Below, in pieces: positions 33,973 through 43,087 of a stretch of 64,000 nucleotides of DNA (position 1 is its first letter; every line of letters begins with the position of its first letter). The stretch covers positions 1-64,000 of the forward strand of contig CALGEI010000042.1 in assembly GCA_937881575.1 (NCBI GenBank). The letters run 5' to 3'. Source of the DNA: an uncultured Flavobacteriales bacterium (GTDB lineage: Bacteria > Bacteroidota > Bacteroidia > Flavobacteriales_D > Sanyastnellaceae). The notes under the pieces were generated by a model. That model did no database searches and was not told the origin of the DNA. It saw only the letters and a program-made list of their open reading frames with translations. A program made the translations under genes and the position numbers.

Positions 33973-35154
33973 TTAATCTTCGGGGTTCATTCCAGGCTCA
34001 AGCCAGGACTGGTGGTAGTCTGGATGTTCAATGGCCAGGGCTTGCGCGGTAACCTGCAAGGGTCTGAAGGTATCCACCATCACGGCCAACTCCTCCGTCT
34101 TGGTTTTGCCAATGCTTCCTTCATAGGTCCCGGGATGTGGACCGTGCGGAATGCCTGCTGGATGCAGTGAGATATACCCTCGGTCGATGCCGGTTCGGCT
34201 CATGAAATCACCTTCGACATAGTACAAGACTTCGTCAGAATCGATGTTGGAATGGTTGTAAGGCGCTGGAATGGATTGTGGATGATAATCGTACAAACGG
34301 GGCACAAAACTGCAAATCACAAAGGCATCCGTTTCGAAGGTTTGATGCACAGGTGGTGGTTGGTGCACACGACCGGTGATCGGTTCGAAATCATGAATGG
34401 AGAGGGCATAAGGAAAGTGGTACCCGTCCCAACCGACCACGTCAAACGGGTGCGATGCGTAAACATAGTCGTGCAATTGACCCTGCTTTTTAATGCGAAT
34501 GGTGAAAGAGCCTAGAGCGTCGTGTGTTTCCAATTTCGAAGGAGGTCGCAAGTCCCGCTCGCAATAAGGGCTGTGCTCCAACAACTGACCGAAATGATTG
34601 CGGTAGCGCTTTGGAGAATACACCGGGTGGGCCGATTCGGTAATGAACAACCGGTTGGAGCTCGTCTCGAATGCAAAACGATGGATGATGCCTCTTGGAA
34701 TCACCAGGTAGTCACCTGCACCAAAGGGGATTTGTCCCAACATGGTATGCAAGACTCCAGACCCTTCATGCACAAAAACCACTTCGTCGCCATCTGAATT
34801 CTTATAGAAAGCGTCCTCTGCCATGCTTTGGCTTGGAGCCGAAAGCAAAATGGTCACATCGCTATTGAAGAGCACAGGAATGCGACTTGTCAAATAATCC
34901 GCATCGGGCTTCACCTGAAATCCCTCGAGCTTTCGGCTCAACAAGTTATTTTCAATTGCAGCTTGAGGACGAACATCGACGGATTTCCCGACCCGCTTGA
35001 CCATGGTGGGTCGATGCAGGTGATAGAGCAGCGAACTCATCCCAACGAAGCCGATGGTTCCAAACAGCTGTTCGTAATGAAGTGTGCCGTCCTCCTTGCG
35101 GAACTGTGTGTGCCGCTTGGGGGGAATCTTTCCGAGTTGATGGTAAAAAGGCAT
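33973..35154 (-). CDS. hmgA: Homogentisate 1,2-dioxygenase
   Basis: 393 residues, cupin fold. The C-terminal metal site shows N-H-S-N-I-D-S-D-E-V-L-Y-Y and H-P-A-G-I-P-H-G-P-H-P-G, and the conserved V-V-G-W-D-G-Y-H-F-P-Y precedes it. It opens the homogentisate ring to maleylacetoacetate. Shorter than the human enzyme, as in the Bacteroidota clade. First gene of the leftward run; no isomerase or fumarylacetoacetase gene is in the window, so the pathway is completed elsewhere. Confidence 0.95.
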   Translation of the reverse strand: MPFYHQLGKIPPKRHTQFRKEDGTLHYEQLFGTIGFVGMSSLLYHLHRPTMVKRVGKSVDVRPQAAIENNLLSRKLEGFQVKPDADYLTSRIPVLFNSDVTILLSAPSQSMAEDAFYKNSDGDEVVFVHEGSGVLHTMLGQIPFGAGDYLVIPRGIIHRFAFETSSNRLFITESAHPVYSPKRYRNHFGQLLEHSPYCERDLRPPSKLETHDALGSFTIRIKKQGQLHDYVYASHPFDVVGWDGYHFPYALSIHDFEPITGRVHQPPPVHQTFETDAFVICSFVPRLYDYHPQSIPAPYNHSNIDSDEVLYYVEGDFMSRTGIDRGYISLHPAGIPHGPHPGTYEGSIGKTKTEELAVMVDTFRPLQVTAQALAIEHPDYHQSWLEPGMNPED

Positions 35155-35281
35155 ATCGATGGTTTTGCACGACCCAAAAACCCATGTGGGCTCCTAGCGG
35201 TTTGCGCTAAGTTAGGACGGAGGGGCTCCTTTTGAAAAGTGGGAATGGCATTTTCAAAACAAAACGAACGAAGAAAATCGG

Positions 35282-36367
35282 CTACCCCGAGGATACACGC
35301 CACATGCGAACGAATCCGGGAAGTTTGCCGTCTTCAGCGATGCGCCATTGCAAGGAAAGTTTCTGTCCGGATTCCAGTGGACTGTCGGGGGACAGTCGGT
35401 TTTTCCTGACCAAGGATGAGACCTTTACGCCGCATCGCTGTGAGACGGCCCACAAGGTCTCGTCTTTTTGGGATTCGAACCACAAGGTGCTGCCTCGGAA
35501 ACGTTTGGGTTGCAGGTAAATGATTTCGCCGACTTGGGGAGCGTATTCTTCGCCTCGTCGATCGCGTTTCACTTCATTGTACCGGTACAACTGCCAGGGC
35601 ATCATGTCCAACTCAGAGGCTAAAAGGTCATAACGGTCACCCGCACCTGCAATGATGAATTGAATGTGATTTTCACTCAGTTGCATCGACCGGTCCCCTG
35701 TTATTACAATAGGATTTTTCGGATTCAATCGATTCCCTTTATCTGCGGCGTCTGCGAGATTGTCTGCGAAGTCATCACGCTCTGAGATGAGCTTCAATCC
35801 CTCCTCGTCATACGCGGCCAAATCATGCCGTTCAATGAGTTCAATGAGCAAGCGGTCGTACTTGGGATTGGTTGCGTAGCCACATTTTTTCAACCCTTTT
35901 GCCCAGCCCTTATAATTGGTGATGTCAAGATCGAATAGAGATTCGTATCGGGGTTTCTTCAGAAAGTCACTGTGGTCTTCGAAGCTCTGAGCAGCATCGT
36001 CATAAGCCCGGAAGCACTCATCTTTGCGGTCATCATCATGTTCGACTGTGGCGCCTTTCCAGTTGCCGTGGCATTTGATGCCAAAATGGTTGTTCGATCG
36101 TGATGCAAGGGAACTCTTCCCATCGCCACTTTCCAAAATACCTTGAGCGAGGGTAATGCTCGCAGGTATTCCATGAATGGCCATTTGATAGATGGCTTCA
36201 TCCTTCCACTTTTCGAGGTAGGCACCTCGGCTGCCCTCTGGTTCAACTTGTGCAACAAGAGAAAAGGAACACCCGAGAACCATCCAAATGACCATCCACA
36301 CGAATACAAGCGGAAACAGCAAAGACTTGCAATGCGAAGGGATGTCGATGGAATGGTGAGAGTGCAC
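35282..36367 (-). CDS. Glucosaminidase (GH73) with two LysM domains
   Basis: 361 residues with an N-terminal membrane/signal segment (F-V-W-M-V-I-W-M-V-L-G-C-S-F-S-L-V). Residues ~50-195 are a GH73 domain: A-I-H-G-I-P-A-S-I-T-L-A-Q-G-I-L-E-S-G-D-G with the catalytic Glu, N-H-F-G-I-K-C and the Y-A-T-N-P-K-Y-D-R turn. Two LysM-like modules (~235-285 and ~300-350, the second starting K-D-E-T-L-W-A-V-S-Q) bind peptidoglycan. Cleaves N-acetylglucosamine linkages in the wall, for remodelling or daughter-cell separation. Divergent minus-strand box TAATTTTG lies 17 bases upstream. Confidence 0.92.
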   Translation of the reverse strand: MHSHHSIDIPSHCKSLLFPLVFVWMVIWMVLGCSFSLVAQVEPEGSRGAYLEKWKDEAIYQMAIHGIPASITLAQGILESGDGKSSLASRSNNHFGIKCHGNWKGATVEHDDDRKDECFRAYDDAAQSFEDHSDFLKKPRYESLFDLDITNYKGWAKGLKKCGYATNPKYDRLLIELIERHDLAAYDEEGLKLISERDDFADNLADAADKGNRLNPKNPIVITGDRSMQLSENHIQFIIAGAGDRYDLLASELDMMPWQLYRYNEVKRDRRGEEYAPQVGEIIYLQPKRFRGSTLWFESQKDETLWAVSQRCGVKVSSLVRKNRLSPDSPLESGQKLSLQWRIAEDGKLPGFVRMWRVSSG

Positions 36368-36383
36368 GGTATAAGAATGGAGA

Positions 36384-36391
36384 CAAAATTA
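36384..36391 (-). promoter_or_regulatory. Possible -7 box for the glucosaminidase gene
   Basis: On the minus strand TAATTTTG matches TAnnTTTG and is 17 bases upstream of the start at 36367. No clear TTG is found at the -33 spacing. Confidence 0.4.
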
Positions 36392-36463
36392 GATGGATAT
36401 CTCGCTTCTCTGAGGAATCGCTACGGGACTATTCACCAAAACGGTGTGCATAGTTGTATCCGT

Positions 36464-36883
36464 TCAAGGTGTCATTGAATCGGCTTCAACCGTGCGCAGG
36501 ATGTTTCCTTCCTTGTCCGTGATGACCCAGGTTCCGCTGGGCTTTCCTAACGCATTGTATTCGCCCTCGATGTAAGGGGCCCCGTTGGGGTGCCACGTTC
36601 GATAAGCTCCGACTTGGACGCCTTCAGAATAATGGTGTTCCGACCACAATGTGCCGTCGTCATAATAGGCATTCCAATCACCCGACTGTTTTCCCGCTTC
36701 ATAGAAACGGATCTTTTCTAGAGCTCCATTCTGATAAAACGTTTGCACAGTGCTGTCTCCATCGAGGAGAATCACTTCTCGTTTTGTTTTGCCGTCAGTC
36801 CATGTATCGGTGATGACATGTTCCGGTTGTGGGGAGCACTGAACCAAAAGAATCAGTGTCAAAGGAATCAAAATGCATCTCAT
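36464..36883 (-). CDS. MORN-repeat lipoprotein (YwqK-like)
   Basis: 139 residues from ATG 36883, which gives a lipoprotein signal ending I-L-L-V-Q-C. The body has four or five MORN-type strands: F-Y-Q-N-G-A-L-E-K-I-R-F-Y, G-D-W-N-A-Y-Y-D-D-G-T-L-W-S-E-H-H-Y, G-A-Y-R-T-W-H-P-N-G-A-P-Y. Such proteins have been called YwqK family, with little experimental support; no toxin gene is adjacent. It is 10 bases after the polyprenyl synthase stop and likely co-transcribed. Confidence 0.85.
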   Translation of the reverse strand: MRCILIPLTLILLVQCSPQPEHVITDTWTDGKTKREVILLDGDSTVQTFYQNGALEKIRFYEAGKQSGDWNAYYDDGTLWSEHHYSEGVQVGAYRTWHPNGAPYIEGEYNALGKPSGTWVITDKEGNILRTVEADSMTP

Positions 36884-36893
36884 GCTGTGAAAT

Positions 36894-37895
36894 TTATTTC
36901 TTGCGTTCAATGGTGTAATCCACCAAACCAATTAATGCTGCCTTGCTGGGACTCTCCGGTATGCCAGCGAGCAATGCCACTGCCTGGTCTCTTAAAGATG
37001 TCATTTTTTGACTGGCATAGGCCATGCCAGGCCCCTCGATGATGGCCTGCATGACTTCAGTTACAGCCTCGGGCTTGTTATGGTGTCTTTTGACCAAGTT
37101 GATCAAGCGCCTCCGCTCTTTTGGAGAGGCCTCATTCAATGTGTGAATCAACGGGAGGGTCATCTTGCGCTCTCGGATGTCCCCTCCTGTGGGCTTTCCA
37201 GTCCGTTCACCAACGCCCAAGTCCAAGAGGTCGTCTTTGATTTGGAAGGCCAATCCGACGAGTTCCCCAAAGGACCGCATGCGCTCCACCGTTTCCGCGT
37301 CTCCGCCAGTCGAAGCCGTTCCGCAGGCACAACAGGCTGCAATCAGCGAAGCTGTTTTTCTTCGAATGATATCGAAATAGACCTCCTCCGTGATGTCCAG
37401 TCTGCGTGCTTTTTCAAGTTGCAGCAATTCGCCTTCGCTCATTTGCCGGACAGCCTCAGAAGTGATTTTGAGCAAGTCAAAGGCTTCCTGATCCACAGCC
37501 ATTAACAATCCCCGGGACAGCAAGTAGTCCCCTACGAGCACAGCGACTTTCTTTTTCCAAAGGGCTTGGATGGAGAAAAAGCCACGTCGCATGGGACTTT
37601 CGTCGACAACATCATCGTGCACCAGCGTCGCTGTATGAAGCAATTCGATCAAGGAAGCTGCTACGAGCGCGCGTTCATTCAAAGGCTCCCCATTGATTTG
37701 TCCGCTTTCCAATCGTGCACAGAGGAAGACAAACAATGGTCTCATTTGCTTCCCCTTGCGGCGAATGATGTAACGCAGGACGGTGTCAAGCAATGCGACA
37801 TCGGTGCGCATGGCCGACTTAAAATGACCAGCGAAAGTGGCCATGTCATCAGAGACCGGAGCTTGAATTTGCTTGAGGGACATCATGGAATGCAA
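36894..37895 (-). CDS. Trans-polyprenyl diphosphate synthase
   Basis: 333 residues. First Asp-rich motif in L-V-H-D-D-V-V-D-E-S, chain-length region F-F-S-I-Q-A-L-W, second Asp motif in F-Q-I-K-D-D-L-L-D-L-G, plus G-K-Q-M-R-P and G-D-I-R-E-R-K-M-T-L-P. Makes long-chain (C35-C45-type) isoprenoid diphosphate from IPP and an allylic starter, probably the side chain of menaquinone. Start at 37895 or at ATG 37883. It diverges from yicC. Confidence 0.93.
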   Translation of the reverse strand: MHSMMSLKQIQAPVSDDMATFAGHFKSAMRTDVALLDTVLRYIIRRKGKQMRPLFVFLCARLESGQINGEPLNERALVAASLIELLHTATLVHDDVVDESPMRRGFFSIQALWKKKVAVLVGDYLLSRGLLMAVDQEAFDLLKITSEAVRQMSEGELLQLEKARRLDITEEVYFDIIRRKTASLIAACCACGTASTGGDAETVERMRSFGELVGLAFQIKDDLLDLGVGERTGKPTGGDIRERKMTLPLIHTLNEASPKERRRLINLVKRHHNKPEAVTEVMQAIIEGPGMAYASQKMTSLRDQAVALLAGIPESPSKAALIGLVDYTIERKK

Positions 37896-37927
37896 AGGTA
37901 CGTTCGACTGACCTCGTCCGGGAAACC

Positions 37928-37935
37928 TATCTTTG
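37928..37935 (+). promoter_or_regulatory. -7 box of the yicC/gmk/nadD promoter
   Basis: TATCTTTG matches TAnnTTTG. With transcription expected to begin a few bases downstream, the ATG at 37951 is preferred over an in-frame ATG at 37933 that overlaps this box. The -33 region shows only TTC. Confidence 0.55.
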
Positions 37936-37950
37936 TCGAAAATTCCCCCA

Positions 37951-38823
37951 ATGATTCAATCCATGACAGGATACGGCAAAGCAACGGCGACCATTGGGTC
38001 AAGACGTTATGTTGCCGAATTGCGCTCCCTCAACGGAAAGCAACTGGACTTGAACATTCGGATGCCGCAGGCTTTTCGTGAGAATGAAATGAAATTGCGA
38101 AAATCACTGGCAACATCGATTGTTCGTGGTAAGAGTGATATGACGCTGCATTATGAGTCAGATTCTGCCGATCAACGTGAATTGAACGGTCCGCTGATTC
38201 GACATTATTTGGACCAATTGGAGACAATATCGGAAGAGCGAGGCTTCGAAATAGACGCGAGCTTGCTGGGAACGGTCATGCGCATGCCGGATACGATTCA
38301 GCAATCGAAGGAGGAATACGAGGAAGCAGAGTGGAAGGCCTTGGTTGAATTGATTGAATCGGCCACGGCACAATTCATCGCTTACCGAAACCACGAGGGC
38401 ACGACCATGGAGATGGATTTTCGGGAACGTGTCGAGCGCATTTTGTCCCTGGAGTCTGATTTGGACCCTCTATTGACTGCGCGTATAGAACGCGTTCGGA
38501 GTCGCATTCAGTCAAATTTTGATGAGATCAAGGATCGAGGTCGCTTGGATGAAAATCGGTTCGAGCAAGAGGTGCTGTTCTACATTGAGAAAATGGACGT
38601 TTCTGAAGAACGCGTTCGACTAAAAGCGCACTGTCAGTATTTCTTGGACATGTTGGATACTGAAGTTGGACAAGGAAAGAAGCTGGGTTTTATTGCCCAA
38701 GAAATGGGCCGTGAAATCAACACACTCGGAAGCAAGGCCAACGATGCTGAAATCCAGCGGTTTGTGGTTCAAATGAAGGATGAGTTGGAGAAGATCAAAG
38801 AACAGGTGCTCAACGTATTATAA
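37951..38823 (+). CDS. yicC: YicC-family endoribonuclease
   Basis: 290 residues from ATG 37951 (M-I-Q-S-M-T-G-Y-G-K-A). Family hallmarks: the N-terminal M-T-G-Y-G motif, E-L-R-S-L-N-G-K-Q-L-D-L, and the C-terminal G-K-K-L-G-F-I-A-Q-E-M-G-R-E-I-N-T-L-G-S-K. YicC homologues have endoribonuclease activity linked to sRNA turnover in E. coli. Followed by gmk after 4 bases; the yicC-gmk pairing is widespread. Confidence 0.95.
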   Translation: MIQSMTGYGKATATIGSRRYVAELRSLNGKQLDLNIRMPQAFRENEMKLRKSLATSIVRGKSDMTLHYESDSADQRELNGPLIRHYLDQLETISEERGFEIDASLLGTVMRMPDTIQQSKEEYEEAEWKALVELIESATAQFIAYRNHEGTTMEMDFRERVERILSLESDLDPLLTARIERVRSRIQSNFDEIKDRGRLDENRFEQEVLFYIEKMDVSEERVRLKAHCQYFLDMLDTEVGQGKKLGFIAQEMGREINTLGSKANDAEIQRFVVQMKDELEKIKEQVLNVL

Positions 38824-38827
38824 AGGA

Positions 38828-39427
38828 ATGAGTGGCAAGGCCGTTATATTTTCAGCACCATCTGGCTCAGGTAAAACTACCATTGTGCGACACCTGCTTG
38901 AAAACTCAGGGCTGCCATTGGGTTTTTCAATTAGCGCTACAACCCGCTCTGCTCGTGGGAAAGAGCTAAATGGTGAAGATTATTTCTTTATGACTGTGCC
39001 CGATTTTAAAAAGCGAATTGCCAACGGAGATTTGGTGGAGTGGGAGGAGGTGTATGAAGGGGTTTACTATGGCACGTTAAAATCAGAACTTGAACGTCTC
39101 TGGTCTGCTGGAAAAACAGTTTTGTTCGACGTGGATGTGGTCGGTGGGCTGAAACTGCGCGAAACCTTGGGCGATAATGCGTTGGCGATTTTTGTTCAAC
39201 CCCCCTCTCTGAAAGAGTTGCGCGCACGGCTGGAAAAGCGTGGAACGGATTCAAAAGAACGGATAGACGAGCGCATGGAAAAGGCAGAGTGGGAATGGAA
39301 AAAAAGCGCACAGTTCGACCACATCGTGGTCAACAAGGAACTGAAAGTAGCCTGCGAGGAAGCGGCCAGCTTGGTCAAAGGTCATCTAGAGAGTAGACTG
39401 GATGCCCCGAATGTGTTTAAAGGATAA
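38828..39427 (+). CDS. gmk: Guanylate kinase
   Basis: 199 residues from ATG 38828. P-loop A-P-S-G-S-G-K-T-T, GMP-binding S-I-S-A-T-T-R-S-A-R-G-K-E-L-N-G-E-D-Y, and the L-E-K-R-G-T-D-S-K-E-R-I lid. Phosphorylates GMP to GDP with ATP. An in-frame extension from 38780 overlaps yicC and is not used. Middle gene of the yicC-gmk-nadD unit. Confidence 0.97.
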   Translation: MSGKAVIFSAPSGSGKTTIVRHLLENSGLPLGFSISATTRSARGKELNGEDYFFMTVPDFKKRIANGDLVEWEEVYEGVYYGTLKSELERLWSAGKTVLFDVDVVGGLKLRETLGDNALAIFVQPPSLKELRARLEKRGTDSKERIDERMEKAEWEWKKSAQFDHIVVNKELKVACEEAASLVKGHLESRLDAPNVFKG

Positions 39428-39432
39428 ACTTC

Positions 39433-40083
39433 ATGCTCGAATCACAGGATAGACGTCCCAAAATCGGGCTTTACTTCGGAACATTCAATCCGATTCATAT
39501 GGGTCATTTGGTGATTGCCAATCACATGGCGACGCATCAGGATTTGGATGAAGTATGGTTGGTTGTCACGCCGCTGAATCCTCAAAAGGATGCGGTGGAG
39601 TTGATGGCACAGGAGCACAGATTGCAAATGGTTCACTTGGCAACAGCAGAGAACGAACTGCTACAAGGAAGTGACGTAGAATTCTTGCTACCTTCTCCGA
39701 ATTACACGGCAGCGACCATGCGGATTTTGCGGGAACAACATGAGCATGTTGATTTTAGCATCATCATTGGTGAAGACAACTTCCATCAACTGCATACTTG
39801 GAAGGATCATTGGGAGTTGGTAAAGCACCATCGCATTTTGGTTTACCCAAGACGAAGCATTGAGGCCGATCAGGCACCCCAAGACATCCAAAACGAAAAA
39901 ATGGACCGAATTCCGGTTCACCACCCCCACGTTGTTTGGTGTGACGCCCCGATGATCAGTATTTCATCTACTTATCTGCGAAAAGCAATCCTTGAGCACA
40001 AGGACATTCGGTACTTGCTTCCAGACACGGTACTGAATTACATCAGCAATAACATGCTGTATGAAGATTCCAGTGAGGCTTAA
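39433..40083 (+). CDS. nadD: Nicotinate-nucleotide adenylyltransferase
   Basis: 216 residues. Nucleotidyltransferase motif [11 protein letters not shown] near the start and the C-terminal S-I-S-S-T-Y-L-R-K motif, with [10 protein letters not shown] in between. Converts NaMN plus ATP to NaAD in NAD biosynthesis. Starts 5 bases after gmk. Its stop overlaps the stop of pth on the other strand. Confidence 0.96.
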   Translation: MLESQDRRPKIGLYFGTFNPIHMGHLVIANHMATHQDLDEVWLVVTPLNPQKDAVELMAQEHRLQMVHLATAENELLQGSDVEFLLPSPNYTAATMRILREQHEHVDFSIIIGEDNFHQLHTWKDHWELVKHHRILVYPRRSIEADQAPQDIQNEKMDRIPVHHPHVVWCDAPMISISSTYLRKAILEHKDIRYLLPDTVLNYISNNMLYEDSSEA

Positions 40084-40643
40084 GTGTTGTTGAAGGCGTT
40101 CATGGTACGGTCAAGCCCGGCCGTTGCAAAGCTGCAAATCAGCTCGTCGCACCGTTTGAAACGTTCCGAAAGAGTCGAGGCCTCTGTTTCACCCCATTGA
40201 CCTAACACATAGTCGACTTGCTGGCCTTTCGGAAATTCTGACCCGATGCCAAAACGCAGTCGCGCATATCCTGACGTTTTCAACACGGTCTCAATATCGC
40301 CGAGTCCATTGTGTCCGCCAGCTCCCCCTTTTCCGCGAAGACGCAGTGAACCGAAGGGCATAGCCAAGTCGTCGGTTACGATCAAAACCCGTTCCAGAGG
40401 AATCTTCTCAGCGTCCATCCAATACCGAACAGCTTTGCCGCTGAGGTTCATGAAAGTTGAAGGTTTCAGGAGCACCATTGTACGCCCTTTAAAACGTACG
40501 GATGCCACATCGCCCAGCCGTGAAACCTCAAAAGAAGTTTCTCGATTCTGGGCGATGGCATCCAAAACATTGAATCCGATGTTGTGTCGGGTGTCCTCAT
40601 ATTCTTTTCCAGGATTTCCCAGGCCGACAATGAGGTACTTCAT
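40080..40643 (-). CDS. pth: Peptidyl-tRNA hydrolase
   Basis: 187 residues. [14 protein letters not shown] at the N-terminus, R-H-N-I-G-F with catalytic His, [10 protein letters not shown] and G-G-A-G-G-H-N-G-L. Recycles tRNA from drop-off peptidyl-tRNA. Downstream of rplY and prs; it shares a four-base stop overlap with nadD, so the two mRNAs are complementary at their 3' ends. Confidence 0.97.
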   Translation of the reverse strand: MKYLIVGLGNPGKEYEDTRHNIGFNVLDAIAQNRETSFEVSRLGDVASVRFKGRTMVLLKPSTFMNLSGKAVRYWMDAEKIPLERVLIVTDDLAMPFGSLRLRGKGGAGGHNGLGDIETVLKTSGYARLRFGIGSEFPKGQQVDYVLGQWGETEASTLSERFKRCDELICSFATAGLDRTMNAFNNT

Positions 40644-40686
40644 GCTTTAGTCTTCTGGGACAAAGGTATTGTCCAAGAAGTAAGTA

Positions 40687-41298
40687 TTAATTTGCTGATT
40701 CAGCGCTTGCAGAATCTTCTGAATCATCTTCAGTGAGAGAATCAGCAGACATAGCAGCACGGGTGCGTTTGACAGCAACTAAAAGTGTTGCTTCATTCAA
40801 AAGCACTTCGCAATTGGGAACGTCAATGTCTCGGACACGAGCACTGTCACCAATATTCAATTCGCTGACATCAATGACAATTTCTTCAGGCAGAGCAGAG
40901 GCGATGCCACGGACTGCGACTCGTCGGAAAAGCATCTGCAGACGACCACCGTTGATAACGCCGGGCGCAGTGCCTGTTGTGCGCAATGGCAGTTCGACAC
41001 GCACAGGCTTGCCATCAACGATTTGGAGGAGATCCAAATGGACAATGCGATCTGTGACGGGGTGGAATTGAACGTCTTGGACCACACAGTCGTGGGTTTT
41101 TCCGTTCAATTCGAGTTGGATTTGGAAGACATCAGGATTGACAATCAATTTGGTGATTTCCAATTCTGATACGGAAAAATGCTCTTGCGAACCACCGCCG
41201 TACATCACACCGGGAACCCGGTAGCTGTTACGAAGTTGGGTCGCATCTTTTTTTCCTACGCTCTCTCTTGGAGAGCCGCTCAATGATGCAATTTTCAT
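40687..41298 (-). CDS. rplY: 50S ribosomal protein L25 (Ctc form)
   Basis: 203 residues. The 5S-rRNA-binding N-terminal domain (V-P-G-V-M-Y-G-G-G) and Ctc-type C-terminal beta domain (I-D-V-S-E-L-N-I-G-D-S) are present, followed by an acidic, Ser-rich tail. Between prs (2 bases) and pth, a widespread prs-rplY-pth arrangement. Confidence 0.95.
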   Translation of the reverse strand: MKIASLSGSPRESVGKKDATQLRNSYRVPGVMYGGGSQEHFSVSELEITKLIVNPDVFQIQLELNGKTHDCVVQDVQFHPVTDRIVHLDLLQIVDGKPVRVELPLRTTGTAPGVINGGRLQMLFRRVAVRGIASALPEEIVIDVSELNIGDSARVRDIDVPNCEVLLNEATLLVAVKRTRAAMSADSLTEDDSEDSASAESAN

Positions 41299-41300
41299 AA

Positions 41301-42242
41301 TTAATGAATAAGTAAAGAAGAGCTGATGGAACGATTTTCCATCAGACAGGTTAACGTTTGAGCAAACATATCTTGGGCCGAAAGGACCTTGATTTTGTTT
41401 GTTTGTTTTTCGGTGTTCAACGGGATACTGTCAGAAACGACAAGTTCCGTGAGGACACTGTTTTCAATGCGCTCGTAAGCGGGGCCACTCAAAACAGCAT
41501 GGGTGCACATGGCGCGAACAGATTGAGCTCCGTGCTCGATCATCAACTCAGCAGCTTTGGTTAAGGTGCCTGCGGTGTCGCACATGTCATCAATCAAAAC
41601 AACGTCCTTTCCAGCAACGTCTCCAATGACCGTCATGCTATCAACTTGGTTGGCGACCTTCCGTTGTTTGTAACAAATGGCCATGTCTACTCCGAGGAGC
41701 TTCGCATACGAGTTCGCGCGCTTGGTGCCGCCCGTATCGGGGGTCGCAATGCACAAATTGTCTTGATCCAACGCCCGTAAGTAAGGAACAAAGAGTGTGC
41801 TTGCGAATAAATGGTCCACCGGAATCTCGAAAAAACCTTGGATTTGATCTGCATGAAGGTCCATCGTAATGAGACGGTCAATCCCTGCAGCGGTTAACAA
41901 GTTGGCAACAAGCTTCGCTCCGATGGCGACCCGAGGTTTGTCTTTTCGGTCTTGACGTGCAAAACCAAAATATGGCATGACGGCAATGATCCGCTTGGCG
42001 CTTGCTCTTTTCGCAGCGTCAATGAGGAGGAGAAGCTCCATCAAATTGTCGGTCGGTGGATACGTGGATTGTACGATTGCCACTTCTTGACCCCGGACGG
42101 TTTCTTCAATGCTCACGGTGAACTCGCCATCGCTAAATCGCGTGGTTTTCACAGGGACCAATTCGGTTCCTAATGATTTTGCAACCAGTTCACCAAAAAC
42201 TTGGGAAGTAGAACCGGCGAGTATTTTGAGCATATTGGCCAC
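41301..42242 (-). CDS. prs: Ribose-phosphate pyrophosphokinase
   Basis: 313 residues. F-S-D-G-E-F-T-V-S-I near the N-terminus, the ATP site Y-F-G-F-A-R-Q-D-R-K, the catalytic D-L-H-A-D-Q-I-Q-G-F-F and PRPP loop D-D-M-C-D-T-A-G-T-L. Makes PRPP for purine, pyrimidine, NAD, His and Trp synthesis. An ATG three codons in (42233) is an alternative start. Confidence 0.97.
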   Translation of the reverse strand: MANMLKILAGSTSQVFGELVAKSLGTELVPVKTTRFSDGEFTVSIEETVRGQEVAIVQSTYPPTDNLMELLLLIDAAKRASAKRIIAVMPYFGFARQDRKDKPRVAIGAKLVANLLTAAGIDRLITMDLHADQIQGFFEIPVDHLFASTLFVPYLRALDQDNLCIATPDTGGTKRANSYAKLLGVDMAICYKQRKVANQVDSMTVIGDVAGKDVVLIDDMCDTAGTLTKAAELMIEHGAQSVRAMCTHAVLSGPAYERIENSVLTELVVSDSIPLNTEKQTNKIKVLSAQDMFAQTLTCLMENRSISSSLLIH

Positions 42243-42323
42243 GAATGCACTGCTTTAAAAGGCTCGCAAAGGTAGCGAATTCATGCGGCAAACCCAACGT
42301 GATTTATGGTTGGCTCATTTGAC

Positions 42324-43022
42324 TCAACGGACGGTAAACCGAACCGGAATCGTGTAGGTGACACGGACGGGTTTTCCTTGTTGTGTTCCTGCGATCATTT
42401 GAGGGACGCAGTCAAGGGCATCAAGGGCAGATTTATCCAGAGCAGGGTGGGCGCTTTTGAGGATGGAAGCCTCCTCAATGTCTCCGTATTCATTGACGTT
42501 GAACTGTATGAAAACGACACCACCTGCCCCTGCGTCGACCAGACGTCGCGGGAATTTGGCGCAGGACTGAATGATGCGAATCATTTCGGATTCTGTGCAC
42601 ATGCGCTCCTGCTGGGAGTCTAGGACATTGGTGCACGAGTTGAATCGTGGCATGTGTTCAGCGATCATGACTGTTTCAATGTCCCAATCGTCTGTTTCAT
42701 TTCCATTGTGATCTCCGTAATCACTGAAGTCATGCAACCTTCCGAGCAGCGGGTCAAGATCTGGATTGGGCGCAGGAAGCGAAATCGTGGGCTCAATGGG
42801 TTCGTCAACAATGAAGGGGTGAACGAAAGGCCGAGGAGGTGGGACAGGCTTGGATGGAACGGAGACGGGTGCGATTTCAACATCCAACAAACTTTGCGAT
42901 TGGTAACTCCAACCTGCGGGCTCGCCCCATTCCATGACGGTCCATTCAAATGAAGCCAATGTGATGGCAAGCGCAGCAATCAATCCGAGTGGAAACAACC
43001 GGGGAGTTTTGGGCTCATTCAT
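42324..43022 (-). CDS. TonB-like energy transducer
   Basis: 232 residues from ATG 43022. One N-terminal membrane helix (G-L-I-A-A-L-A-I-T-L-A-S-F-E-W), a Pro-rich periplasmic stretch (V-P-S-K-P-V-P-P-P-R-P), and a C-terminal TonB domain (G-A-G-G-V-V-F-I-Q-F-N-V-N-E, S-A-H-P-A-L-D-K-S-A-L-D-A). Ends V-R-V-T-Y-T-I-P-V-R-F. Would transmit proton-motive force to outer-membrane receptors; ExbB/ExbD are not adjacent. It lies 65 bases after the response regulator. Confidence 0.88.
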   Translation of the reverse strand: MNEPKTPRLFPLGLIAALAITLASFEWTVMEWGEPAGWSYQSQSLLDVEIAPVSVPSKPVPPPRPFVHPFIVDEPIEPTISLPAPNPDLDPLLGRLHDFSDYGDHNGNETDDWDIETVMIAEHMPRFNSCTNVLDSQQERMCTESEMIRIIQSCAKFPRRLVDAGAGGVVFIQFNVNEYGDIEEASILKSAHPALDKSALDALDCVPQMIAGTQQGKPVRVTYTIPVRFTVR

Positions 43023-43087
43023 GGAAGGGATATTGAAAGGTTTACCCCTCAGAATATTCCAATACCGTGCCAATTAATGAAGGCGAC

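Noticed and set aside
36464-36883. Toxin-antitoxin system suggested by the YwqK-like name
   Set aside because: No toxin-like gene is adjacent, and MORN repeats alone do not show antitoxin function.
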